Shown here piece by piece: positions 38,773-45,566 of a stretch of 46,018 nucleotides of DNA. Source of the DNA: QHWT01 sp046726015 (lineage in GTDB: Bacteria; Acidobacteriota; Vicinamibacteria; Vicinamibacterales; 2-12-FULL-66-21); contig JBKOZS010000021.1 of assembly GCA_046726015.1 (NCBI GenBank), positions 1-46,018 of the forward strand. The letters are read 5' to 3'. A program made the position numbers and the translations under genes. Each line of letters begins with the position of its first letter. Within the stretch, counting starts at the first letter, position 1. Below the pieces are notes generated by a model that saw only the letters and a list, made by a program, of their open reading frames with translations, did not search any database and was not told where the DNA came from.

Positions 38773-39563
38773 TGCCGACGCGCGTCCGGAACCTGACCCA
38801 GGATGAACGCGCTGGCCTGCGCGTTACGAAGGTTCGCGTAGAAGTTGCTGCCGAACGCGCAGGAGGTTGTGGAATTTGCCGAGATCACGCCCGCGAGCGA
38901 CCACGTGCCCGCTTCGGAAATCAGGAGCGCGCCGCCTGAATCTCCGGGACACACCGAGCTGTTGCTGCTCGAGAACTCCGTCTGCAGGAGGGCGGACCCG
39001 ACGCTCGATATCGTCGTCGAGCCTGCACGCAGAGTGGCTCCTGACTGGACCTGATCCCGGCCCCAACCCGCGATCACGGCGGTCTCGCCGACGCGGGCGT
39101 CGCGGCTGAGCAGCAGGGGAATGATCCTCGTCCCGATGTCCTGGCTGAACTGCAGCACACCCACGTCCGGTGTGTTCGGGTCACCTTCACGGTATCCGGG
39201 GAAACCGCGTACTGACGCAGCATCGATCTGCGGTCCGGTGCCGGTGAAGATCCGCGCCGACGCCGTCGGCGCGTCGAGACAATGCGCGGCGGTCAGCACC
39301 GCACGGGCGGCAATCACGGTCCCGGAGCACGCACCCGCCAGGTTCCCGTCGGAATCACGCAGGTTGATCAGCACCACCGGAGAGTTCGGCGTCGAGCACT
39401 GTGTCCCGTTCGTGATCGCCGTCGACGCGGACACGGTCGCGCCAAGCGCATTGCACGCCGCATTGATCGGTACGGTTGGCGTCGGCGTCGGTGAAGAAGG
39501 TGCCGACGAGCTGCCGCCACACGCCAGCAGAGCCGCGAGCGACGCGAGCACAGCGATTCGCAT
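38769..39563 (-). CDS. Trypsin-like serine protease lipoprotein
   Basis: The 264-residue product has a lipoprotein signal with lipobox ALLAC (Cys15) and a Ser/Pro/Thr tether (residues 17-32). The chymotrypsin-fold domain has the complete triad: His94 in LTAAHC, Asp133 in PDVGVLQF and Ser209 in CPGDSGGAL. Two pairs of cysteines around His94 and Ser209 fit the usual disulfides. It is an exported, membrane-anchored peptidase. The stop overlaps the next gene (ATGA), so it heads the three-gene operon. Upstream the frame stays open but crosses the metallothionein gene on the other strand, which has the better evidence. Confidence 0.9.
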   Translation of the reverse strand: MRIAVLASLAALLACGGSSSAPSSPTPTPTVPINAACNALGATVSASTAITNGTQCSTPNSPVVLINLRDSDGNLAGACSGTVIAARAVLTAAHCLDAPTASARIFTGTGPQIDAASVRGFPGYREGDPNTPDVGVLQFSQDIGTRIIPLLLSRDARVGETAVIAGWGRDQVQSGATLRAGSTTISSVGSALLQTEFSSSNSSVCPGDSGGALLISEAGTWSLAGVISANSTTSCAFGSNFYANLRNAQASAFILGQVPDARRQ

Positions 39564-39589
39564 ACGGAGCCATATTAACGGCAGGAGCG

Positions 39590-39628
39590 TATAATTACTC
39601 CCCTCGGGGTCCGAGCCATCGGAGGACC
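39590..39628 (+). promoter_or_regulatory. Promoter and leader hairpin of the metallothionein gene
   Basis: TATAAT at 39590-39595 is a perfect -10 box. In the leader, CCGA (39611-39614) pairs with TCGG (39619-39622) around GCCA, and GGTCC (39608-39612) can pair with GGACC (39624-39628), which overlaps the GGAGG ribosome site at 39621-39625. The hairpin could hold back translation. No metal-responsive operator is recognised. Confidence 0.5.
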
Positions 39629-39630
39629 AC

Positions 39631-39780
39631 ATGAGCGAAACGGCAAAGTGCGCGCATCCCTCGTGCCAGTGTACGGTTCCAGAAAAAAGCGAGTGGGGGA
39701 AGTACTGCAGCGAGCACTGCAAGCACGCCGGCAACATGACCGAGCTGCGTTGCGGCTGCCAGCACGCCGCGTGCCGTTAG
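39631..39780 (+). CDS. Small bacterial metallothionein
   Basis: A 49-residue product that begins MSETAKCAHPSCQCTVPEK and has eight cysteines (7, 12, 14, 26, 30, 41, 43, 48) and four histidines (9, 29, 32, 45). The order C-x-H-P-x-C-x-C, then YCSEHC, then C-G-C-x-H is that of bacterial SmtA/BmtA metallothioneins, which bind zinc, cadmium or copper in a four-metal cluster; SmtA has nine cysteines. The GGAGG ribosome site is five bases before the ATG, and TATAAT lies upstream. It is divergent from the protease and its TAG overlaps the stop of the convergent lipid kinase gene. It should buffer metal in the cytoplasm. Confidence 0.88.
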   Translation: MSETAKCAHPSCQCTVPEKSEWGKYCSEHCKHAGNMTELRCGCQHAACR

Positions 39781-40661
39781 GCCTCAGCTGATTGGGATCC
39801 CGGCACGATCACGCGCAGCGCGCGCGGACGAATGCGGCAGTGTAGCGGTGGACGGGTGACGAAGAACTCGCCGTCCAGGGCAAGGCCGACCCGGGAACGC
39901 GACGGTTCGATCGTCATTTCGCACGCGCTGAACGCCTCGAACTTCACATCCGGCGAGAGACGCCCTGCGAGCGCACGGAACGGCATGGCGAGCAGTTCCA
40001 GTCGTCCGCATTCCGGTGCGACGTAGGCCGACAGCCGGCCGCTCTCGAGCGATGGGCGGGCGCCGAGGTCGATTCCCTCCACCTGGTATTCACCGTTCCC
40101 GACAAAAAGAAATGGGCTGCGCCGCACGAGCGGCGACCCGTCGATGACCATGCGTACGGTCAGTGCACGGTACTGCCACCACGTTTTCGCCAGCGCGATC
40201 GAGAACGCCGTCCACTTGCCGTGACCGCGGCGTTGTCCGGCGCGCCGTTCCCACACGAGGCGCGGGTAAATCCCGAGGCTCGCGTTATTGACGAACGCTC
40301 GCCCGTTCAGTTCCCCGACGTCAACGTTGCGGGTGACTCCGTCCCGGATCGCCGATGCCGCTTCCACCAGGTCGACAGGTATGCCGGCATCCCGAGCGAA
40401 ATGATTGAGCGTGCCAAGCGGCAGCACGCCAAGGGTTGCGCCGGTCTTCATGGCCACGGCCGCAACAGCGGATACGGTGCCATCGCCTCCGGCCGCAACG
40501 ATCACGCCCTCGGCGGCACCCTTCTCCGCTTCCGGGGCAATATCGGGTCCGCGCACGACGACGATGCGGGCGTTGAGCCCGGCGCGCGCGAGCGCGCGGT
40601 CCAGCGCGTCAACGTCCCGCCCGGCTCCCTTTCCTGACGACCTGTTAACAATGACGGTCAG
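39777..40661 (-). CDS. Diacylglycerol kinase-family lipid kinase, apparent CTG start
   Basis: The product of about 294 residues has the DAGK catalytic domain: VIVNRSSGKG at the N-terminus (phosphate-binding start), AAGGDGTVSAVA (the GGDGT motif) and PLGTLNHFARDAGI. It phosphorylates a lipid such as diacylglycerol or a sphingoid base, or is a YegS-like kinase. The first motif can only be included if translation starts between the argG stop (TAG, 40670-40668) and VIVN. The codons there are CCC, GCG, CTG, ACC and GTC; CTG at 40661 lies ten bases after an AAGGA. A GTG at 40556 would cut the first motif off. The gene is coupled to argG. Its stop overlaps the metallothionein stop. Confidence 0.8.
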   Translation of the reverse strand: MTVIVNRSSGKGAGRDVDALDRALARAGLNARIVVVRGPDIAPEAEKGAAEGVIVAAGGDGTVSAVAAVAMKTGATLGVLPLGTLNHFARDAGIPVDLVEAASAIRDGVTRNVDVGELNGRAFVNNASLGIYPRLVWERRAGQRRGHGKWTAFSIALAKTWWQYRALTVRMVIDGSPLVRRSPFLFVGNGEYQVEGIDLGARPSLESGRLSAYVAPECGRLELLAMPFRALAGRLSPDVKFEAFSACEMTIEPSRSRVGLALDGEFFVTRPPLHCRIRPRALRVIVPGSQSAEA

Positions 40662-40667
40662 CGCGGG

Positions 40668-42014
40668 CTAGTCCTTTTTTTCGGTCTCTGCCTCGGCAGG
40701 ATGGGGAAGGGCCGTGGCGCTCCACGGCGCGAGCACGCCGGCCTTCACGTACGTGAACAGCTTGTCGCGCGTGTCGACGATGTCGAGATTTCTCATCGTC
40801 AGTTGCCCGATGCGATCTTGAGGAGAGAACATCGACTCTCCCTTTTCCATCGTCAGGCGCTCAGGCTTGTACGTCAGGTTAGGCGACGTGGTGTCGAGAA
40901 TCGAATAGTCGTTCCCGCGACGGAGCTCGAGCGTGACTTCGCCGGTGACCGCGCGCGCGACCCAGCGCTGCGCGGTCTCGCGCAGCATCATTGCCTGCGG
41001 ATCGAACCAGCGGCCCTGGTAAAGCAGGCGCCCGAGACGCCGGCCGTTGTCGCGGTATTGCTCGATGGTGTCCTCGTTGTGAATGCCGGTGACGAGCCGT
41101 TCGTACGCAATGAAGAGCAACGCCATGCCGGGAGCTTCGTAAATCCCCCGGCTCTTCGCCTCGATGATGCGGTTTTCGATCTGGTCGGACATCCCGAGGC
41201 CGTGACGTCCGCCGATCCGATTGGCTTCGAGTAGAAGCGCAACGTCATCCTTATGTGAGATCCCGTTGAGCGCGACCGGGTGTCCGTCCTCGTAGCGGAC
41301 CGTGACTTCCTCGCGTTTCACGCCCACATCGTCGCGCCACGACGCCACGCCCATGATGGGCTCGACGATCTTGATGCCGGTATTCAGCCGCTCGAGGTCC
41401 TTGGCCTCGTGCGTGGCGCCGAGGATGTTCGAGTCCGTGGAGTACGCCTTCTCCGCGCTCATGCGATATGCAAACCCCGCGCGCGTCATGTACTCGGACA
41501 TCTCGGCGCGCCCGCCGAGCTCGTCGATGAACTGCTGGTCGAGCCACGGCTTGTAGATCTTCAGCGAAGGGTTGGCAAGAAGGCCGTAGCGGTAGAACCG
41601 CTCGATGTCGTTACCCTTGAACGTGCTTCCATCTCCCCAGATGTGGACATCGTCCTCCTTCATCGCACCGACGAGCATCGTGCCGGTGACGGCGCGGCCG
41701 ATTGGCGTGGTATTGAAGTAGGGCACGCCTGCCGTGGAGATGTGAAACGCGCCGCACTGGAGCACGGCAATCCCTTCGGCGACGAGCTGCGCGCGGCAAT
41801 CGATCAGGCGTGCCTTTTCGGCCCCATACTGCAGCGCACGCTTCGGGATGTCGTCGTAGTCGGGCTCGTCCGGCTGACCGAGGTTCGCGGTATAGGCGTA
41901 AGGAATCGATCCCTTGCTGCGCATCCAGTGAAGCGCCGCGCTCGTATCGAGACCGCCGGAGAAGGCGATCCCCACTTTTTCGCCAATCGGGAGGGTCTGA
42001 AGAATATTTGCCAT
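40668..42014 (-). CDS. argG: Argininosuccinate synthase
   Basis: The 448-residue product matches the E. coli-type ArgG (447 residues) in length and motifs. The N-type ATP pyrophosphatase loop AFSGGLDTSAALHW (18-31) and the later YFNTTPIGRAVTGTMLV are clear. It condenses citrulline and aspartate to argininosuccinate in the arginine pathway. The ATG at 42014 has an AAGG about six bases upstream. No other arg gene is in the window. The 3' end has a run of seven A (codons GAA AAA AAG) before GAC TAG, which is also the ribosome site (AAGGA) of the downstream lipid kinase gene. Confidence 0.95.
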   Translation of the reverse strand: MANILQTLPIGEKVGIAFSGGLDTSAALHWMRSKGSIPYAYTANLGQPDEPDYDDIPKRALQYGAEKARLIDCRAQLVAEGIAVLQCGAFHISTAGVPYFNTTPIGRAVTGTMLVGAMKEDDVHIWGDGSTFKGNDIERFYRYGLLANPSLKIYKPWLDQQFIDELGGRAEMSEYMTRAGFAYRMSAEKAYSTDSNILGATHEAKDLERLNTGIKIVEPIMGVASWRDDVGVKREEVTVRYEDGHPVALNGISHKDDVALLLEANRIGGRHGLGMSDQIENRIIEAKSRGIYEAPGMALLFIAYERLVTGIHNEDTIEQYRDNGRRLGRLLYQGRWFDPQAMMLRETAQRWVARAVTGEVTLELRRGNDYSILDTTSPNLTYKPERLTMEKGESMFSPQDRIGQLTMRNLDIVDTRDKLFTYVKAGVLAPWSATALPHPAEAETEKKD

Positions 42015-42069
42015 CGCAGCCTTTCATCATACCGTGCTCTGTGCTTTGCTGGACATGCAGGAGGCACGC

Positions 42070-43134
42070 ATGCGACTGGATTCCGCACAGGGACTCAAGC
42101 AGCAGCTGCTGCAGGATTTGATTGTGCCGTTCGCGTCGAGGGAGATGTTCGCCGTCGGGGCGCGTCCGTTGGACACGGTGCCGCGCGTGCACCGTTCGAT
42201 CGCCATCGGCCTGGCGCCGCACAACGGTGAATTCCGTCTCGCGATTCGGCTGCAGCGGCCGAGCCTCGTGAACAGCGCGATCGTCGAGCAGCTCACGCGA
42301 GACGCGCGCGGCGAGGTCGATATCCGCCTGATCGGCCGCATCGACAAACGCGCGACACGACGCCGAGCCACGGCACTCCGTGCGCGGCGGGTGCGTCCCG
42401 TGCCGGCGCAGCCCTCACGGGCCTCTGTCCCGTGGTACCAGCTCGACGCCCGACCGCTGCTGATTGGCGCCTCGATTGGCCACGTGAACATCACCGCCGG
42501 CACGACAGGTGCGTTCGTGCGCCGCGGAACCGTGGTCCACGTGTTGTCGAACAATCACGTGCTCGCCAATGAAGATCGGGCGCGCACGAACGACTGGATC
42601 CTGCAGCGTGCGCCATACGACGGCGGGCGTCAGCCGGCGCAGCGCGTCGCACGACTGAAGCAGAAAGTGCGTCTCAAGCCAACCGGCACGAACTTCGTCG
42701 ACTGCGCGATTGCCGCCATCCAGCCGAGGATCCAGTACGACGCCGGGCGATTGCGTCAGCTCGTCGACAACACCGATCGGAAGCTTGCGGGAGTCGGTCC
42801 CGAGCTCGTCGAGGCAGGAGGCTTCGTGTACAAGGTCGGCCGCACGACCGGTCCAACCAAGGGGCGCATCACCGCATTCGATCTCGACAACATCATCGTC
42901 GGCTACGACTCCGACAACCTGCGCTTCGACAACCAGGTGGAGATCGAGGGCACCGGGCGCTCGGCGTTCAGCGACGGCGGAGACAGCGGCTCGCTGATCG
43001 TGAACGAGTCGATGGAAGCGGTCGCCCTGCTGTTCGCGGGCGGCGACCAGGGGGGAAGCAACGGTCTCGGCCTGACGTACGCGAACCCAATCCGCCGCGT
43101 GCTGTCGGATCTGAAGGCCACGCTCTTGTTCTAG
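42070..43134 (+). CDS. Cytoplasmic chymotrypsin-fold serine protease with N-terminal pro-domain-like region
   Basis: The 354-residue product has no signal peptide. Residues about 40-94 form a small alpha/beta domain (RSIAIGLAPHNGEFRLAIRL to DIRLIGRIDKR). The protease domain follows, with a likely triad of His163 in LSNNHVLAN, Asp211 in NFVDCAIA and Ser306 in DGGDSGSL. It resembles trypsin-like peptidases of the NAL1 group rather than secreted S1 enzymes. The start is fixed by AGGAGG five bases before the ATG at 42070. An Arg-rich linker joins the domains (about 95-115). A stand-alone copy of the N-terminal domain is encoded by the next gene, after a perfect hairpin. It is divergent from argG. 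Confidence 0.82.
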   Translation: MRLDSAQGLKQQLLQDLIVPFASREMFAVGARPLDTVPRVHRSIAIGLAPHNGEFRLAIRLQRPSLVNSAIVEQLTRDARGEVDIRLIGRIDKRATRRRATALRARRVRPVPAQPSRASVPWYQLDARPLLIGASIGHVNITAGTTGAFVRRGTVVHVLSNNHVLANEDRARTNDWILQRAPYDGGRQPAQRVARLKQKVRLKPTGTNFVDCAIAAIQPRIQYDAGRLRQLVDNTDRKLAGVGPELVEAGGFVYKVGRTTGPTKGRITAFDLDNIIVGYDSDNLRFDNQVEIEGTGRSAFSDGGDSGSLIVNESMEAVALLFAGGDQGGSNGLGLTYANPIRRVLSDLKATLLF

Positions 43135-43150
43135 TCGCCGTTTCGGCGAC
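43134..43150 (+). promoter_or_regulatory. Intergenic hairpin between protease and companion gene
   Basis: GTCGCCG (43134-43140), TTT, CGGCGAC (43144-43150): a perfect seven-base stem with a three-base loop, starting at the last base of the protease stop and ending four bases before the companion's ATG. It could reduce read-through or translation of the small gene. Confidence 0.5.
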
Positions 43151-43153
43151 ATC

Positions 43154-43390
43154 ATGGGGGCCGACATGCCTCGCGTGACGCTCGAGCAGGCGCGCGCTGC
43201 AAAGGCAGCGGCGCTCCGGCATTTCGAAAAGCTCGGGATGGCTGCCGCCGTTGGCGTAACGCGGGTCGATGGTGACTACGCCGTGAAGGTCAACCTCCGG
43301 GAACCTCCTCCTCAAGGCGTAGTGGTTCCGTCGGAAATCGAGGGCGTTCCCATTCGCGTCGAGGTCGTCGGCACGATTCGAAAACGATGA
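43154..43390 (+). CDS. Small protein like the pro-domain of the upstream protease
   Basis: The 78-residue product aligns with residues about 42-94 of the protease encoded just upstream. Shared features are an early [IV]-G-[LV] strand, a GDY/GEF turn with hydrophobic-alternating strand (YAVKVNL against FRLAIRL), and the end RVEVVGTIRKR against DIRLIGRIDKR. The remaining N-terminal helix (LEQARAAKAAALRHFEKLG) is specific to this protein. No signal or membrane segment. It could be a trans-acting inhibitor or chaperone of the protease, which is inference. ATG at 43154 or, with GGGGG before it, at 43166. Its stop is followed directly by a heptad array. Confidence 0.7.
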   Translation: MGADMPRVTLEQARAAKAAALRHFEKLGMAAAVGVTRVDGDYAVKVNLREPPPQGVVVPSEIEGVPIRVEVVGTIRKR

Positions 43391-43450
43391 GGACTCAGGG
43401 TACAGGGCTCAAGGCTCAGGGCAGGCTCAGGTTCAATGACTTATGACTTG
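43391..43450. repeat. Heptad array including the start of the peptidase gene
   Basis: GGACTCA, GGGTACA, GGGCTCA, AGGCTCA, a four-base slip, AGGCTCA, GGTTCAA, TGACTTA, TGACTTG. The ATG of the M20 peptidase (43443) lies across the last two units, so its first codons (ATG ACT TG) come from the array. The region has no ribosome site. Confidence 0.65.
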
Positions 43451-44717
43451 TAAATGGCTGCGGCACGGTGCGGCACTGTGCCTTGCCGTCGCGGTTCCTG
43501 CAGCGGCCCAGTCACCGGATGCCGCGGACCGCATCGTCACCAGTCCGGCGTTCAAGCAGGCGACATCGTTCATCGAAGGCGACCAGGAACGGTTCGTCCG
43601 GGAACTGATTAGGCTCACGGAGATTCCCGCGCCGCCGTTCAAGGAAGAGGCGCGCGCGAAGGCCTTCCTGGAACTGCTCCGGCAGCACGGCCTGGCGGAC
43701 GTCGAGATCGATCCCGAGGGGAACGCGATGGGCGTGCGCAAGGGTGCCGGGAGTGGCAACCTGCTGGCCGTTGCTGCGCACCTCGACACGGTGTTCCCCG
43801 AAGGCACGGACGTTCGGGTGAAGCGACAAGCGACGCGTCTCGCCGCTCCAGGCATTGGCGACGACACGCGCGGGCTCGCTTTGATGCTCGCGGTCATCCG
43901 CGCGATGGATGCCGCGAAGTTTCAGACGGCCAGCGACATCCTGTTCGTGGGAAACGTCGGCGAAGAAGGCGAGGGAGATCTGCGCGGCGTGAAGTACCTG
44001 TTCCAGAAGGGCAAGTACAAGGATCGTATCAAGCAGTTTCTTTCAATCGATGGCGGCGAGCAGAAGGGACTCACAGTTGGCGGCGTCGGCAGCCGGCGAT
44101 ACCGCGTCGCGTTCACGGGACCCGGCGGGCACAGTTACGGCGCCTTCGGTCTCGTCAACCCGGCATACGCGATGGCAAACGCGATGACGAAGCTGTCTCG
44201 CATCCAGGTGGTGGCGGAACCAAAGACGACGTTCAATGTCGGCGTGGTCAGGGGCGGCACGTCGGTGAATTCGATTCCGGCGGACGTGTCGATGGACCTC
44301 GACATGCGATCGGAGTCGTGCAGCGAACTCGCGAAGCTGGACGAGACGTTCTTGTCACTCGTTCGGGAAGCGGTGGACGAGGAGAACCGCGCGCGCTCGA
44401 CAAAAGAGGGGACGGTCTCCGCAAATCCAAAGATCATTGGTGAACGGCCATGCGGCGAAACGCCCGTCGACTCGTCCATGGTCCGTTCGCTGTCCGCCAT
44501 CGTCAAGGCGTTCGGGCTATCGCCACACTATTCGTTCAGCAGCACCGACTCGAATATTCCAATGAGCCTTGGCATCCCGGCCGTTACCATCGGCCGGGGA
44601 GGCCCGGGCGGACGCAGCCACTCGCCGGACGAGTGGACTGACGTGGACCCGAACGTCAACGTGCGCAACGTGCAAATCGCACTGGCGATGATTCTGGCCG
44701 CCGCGGGCGTGCCGTAG
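43443..44717 (+). CDS. Secreted M20-family zinc peptidase
   Basis: The 424-residue product has a signal peptide (HGAALCLAVAVPAAAQ, cleaved near residue 23) and the M20 metal site: AHLDTVFP (His113, Asp115), GDDTRG (Asp140/141), VGEEGEGD (Glu174, Glu175), SIDGG (Asp203) and a C-terminal GRSHSPDEW with His. A dimerisation domain lies at about 214-330 (GPGGHSYGAFG). It is an exo- or dipeptidase, substrate unknown. The ATG at 43443 lies in a heptad array and has no ribosome site; no other ATG precedes the signal. The next gene follows after nine bases. The length is usual for the family. Confidence 0.9.
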   Translation: MTCKWLRHGAALCLAVAVPAAAQSPDAADRIVTSPAFKQATSFIEGDQERFVRELIRLTEIPAPPFKEEARAKAFLELLRQHGLADVEIDPEGNAMGVRKGAGSGNLLAVAAHLDTVFPEGTDVRVKRQATRLAAPGIGDDTRGLALMLAVIRAMDAAKFQTASDILFVGNVGEEGEGDLRGVKYLFQKGKYKDRIKQFLSIDGGEQKGLTVGGVGSRRYRVAFTGPGGHSYGAFGLVNPAYAMANAMTKLSRIQVVAEPKTTFNVGVVRGGTSVNSIPADVSMDLDMRSESCSELAKLDETFLSLVREAVDEENRARSTKEGTVSANPKIIGERPCGETPVDSSMVRSLSAIVKAFGLSPHYSFSSTDSNIPMSLGIPAVTIGRGGPGGRSHSPDEWTDVDPNVNVRNVQIALAMILAAAGVP

Positions 44718-44726
44718 GAGAACAAC

Positions 44727-45548
44727 ATGAATCGCTGGCTCGGAACGTGTGCGATTTTCCTGCTCTGCTCGGCGATCGTGCGCGCCGATGTCACGGTCAC
44801 GACGACCACCACCGTGGAAGGAGGCATGGCCGCCATGATGGGCGGCGCGACCCCCACGGTCGTGATGCGCATCAAGGGCCTCCAGGCGCGCACCGATACG
44901 GAGGCCATGGGCCGCACGCTTTCGAGCCTGACCGACTTGAACAAGAAAGAGATCGTCGTGCTCCATCCCGACGAGAAGACAGCCGTCGTCATCACCTCCG
45001 TGATTCCCGACAAGCCGGGGGCGCCGCCTGCCGCCGCACCCCAGGTCGAAGGATCGTTCGCGCCCACCGGCCGATCGCAGACGATTGACGGCGTGAAGTG
45101 CGACGAGTACGCCGTCGACATGCGAGTGTCGATGAGCGCGATGACGGCGAATCAGCAGATGCCGCCCGGAGCCGCCGAGATGTTCAAGGATTTCCAGATG
45201 CTGGTGAAAGGATCGGTCTGGGTGACGAAGGCTGCGCCGGGCGCGGAGGAGTACGCCGCGTTCCAGAAGGCGGCCGTCCAGGCCAACCTCGCCGCCATTC
45301 TCACCGGCGGAGTGCCGGGCGCTCCGACGAACGGATTCGATCGTGTGCTGACGAAGTTCTCCGCGGCCGAGGGCATTCCGTACTTGACGGAGATGAACAT
45401 TACGATGGCGGGGACGGGCCAGGCGGCCGAGATGATGAAGCAGATGGGCGCGATGAAGGTGACGAGCAAGGTCACATCCATCTCCACGGACCCGGTGGCG
45501 CCGGAACTGTTCGTCGTGCCGCCGGACTACAAAGTCGTGAAGCAGTAG
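44727..45548 (+). CDS. Secreted DUF4412-like protein
   Basis: The 273-residue product has a signal peptide (WLGTCAIFLLCSAIVRA, cleaved near residue 20) and then a VTVTTTTTVEGGM start. The rest is similar in pattern to DUF4412-type envelope proteins: a lipid- or metal-transfer-like beta fold (MRIKGLQARTDTEAMG, IVVLHPDEKTAVVI), a long helix with Met-rich segments (QAAEMMKQMGAMKV), and a C-terminal FVVPPDYKVV. The function is unknown. It follows the peptidase gene by nine bases with AGGAG before the ATG, so it is probably in that operon. Confidence 0.75.
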   Translation: MNRWLGTCAIFLLCSAIVRADVTVTTTTTVEGGMAAMMGGATPTVVMRIKGLQARTDTEAMGRTLSSLTDLNKKEIVVLHPDEKTAVVITSVIPDKPGAPPAAAPQVEGSFAPTGRSQTIDGVKCDEYAVDMRVSMSAMTANQQMPPGAAEMFKDFQMLVKGSVWVTKAAPGAEEYAAFQKAAVQANLAAILTGGVPGAPTNGFDRVLTKFSAAEGIPYLTEMNITMAGTGQAAEMMKQMGAMKVTSKVTSISTDPVAPELFVVPPDYKVVKQ

Positions 45549-45566
45549 CGCGTTGTCGCCAGAGTG

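Noticed and set aside
40671..40680. Programmed -1 frameshift at the A AAA AAG heptamer at the end of argG
   Set aside because: The heptamer is in the right phase, but a shift adds only about nine residues and does not lead into the lipid kinase, which is in the zero frame behind the stop. The A run is better explained as its ribosome site.
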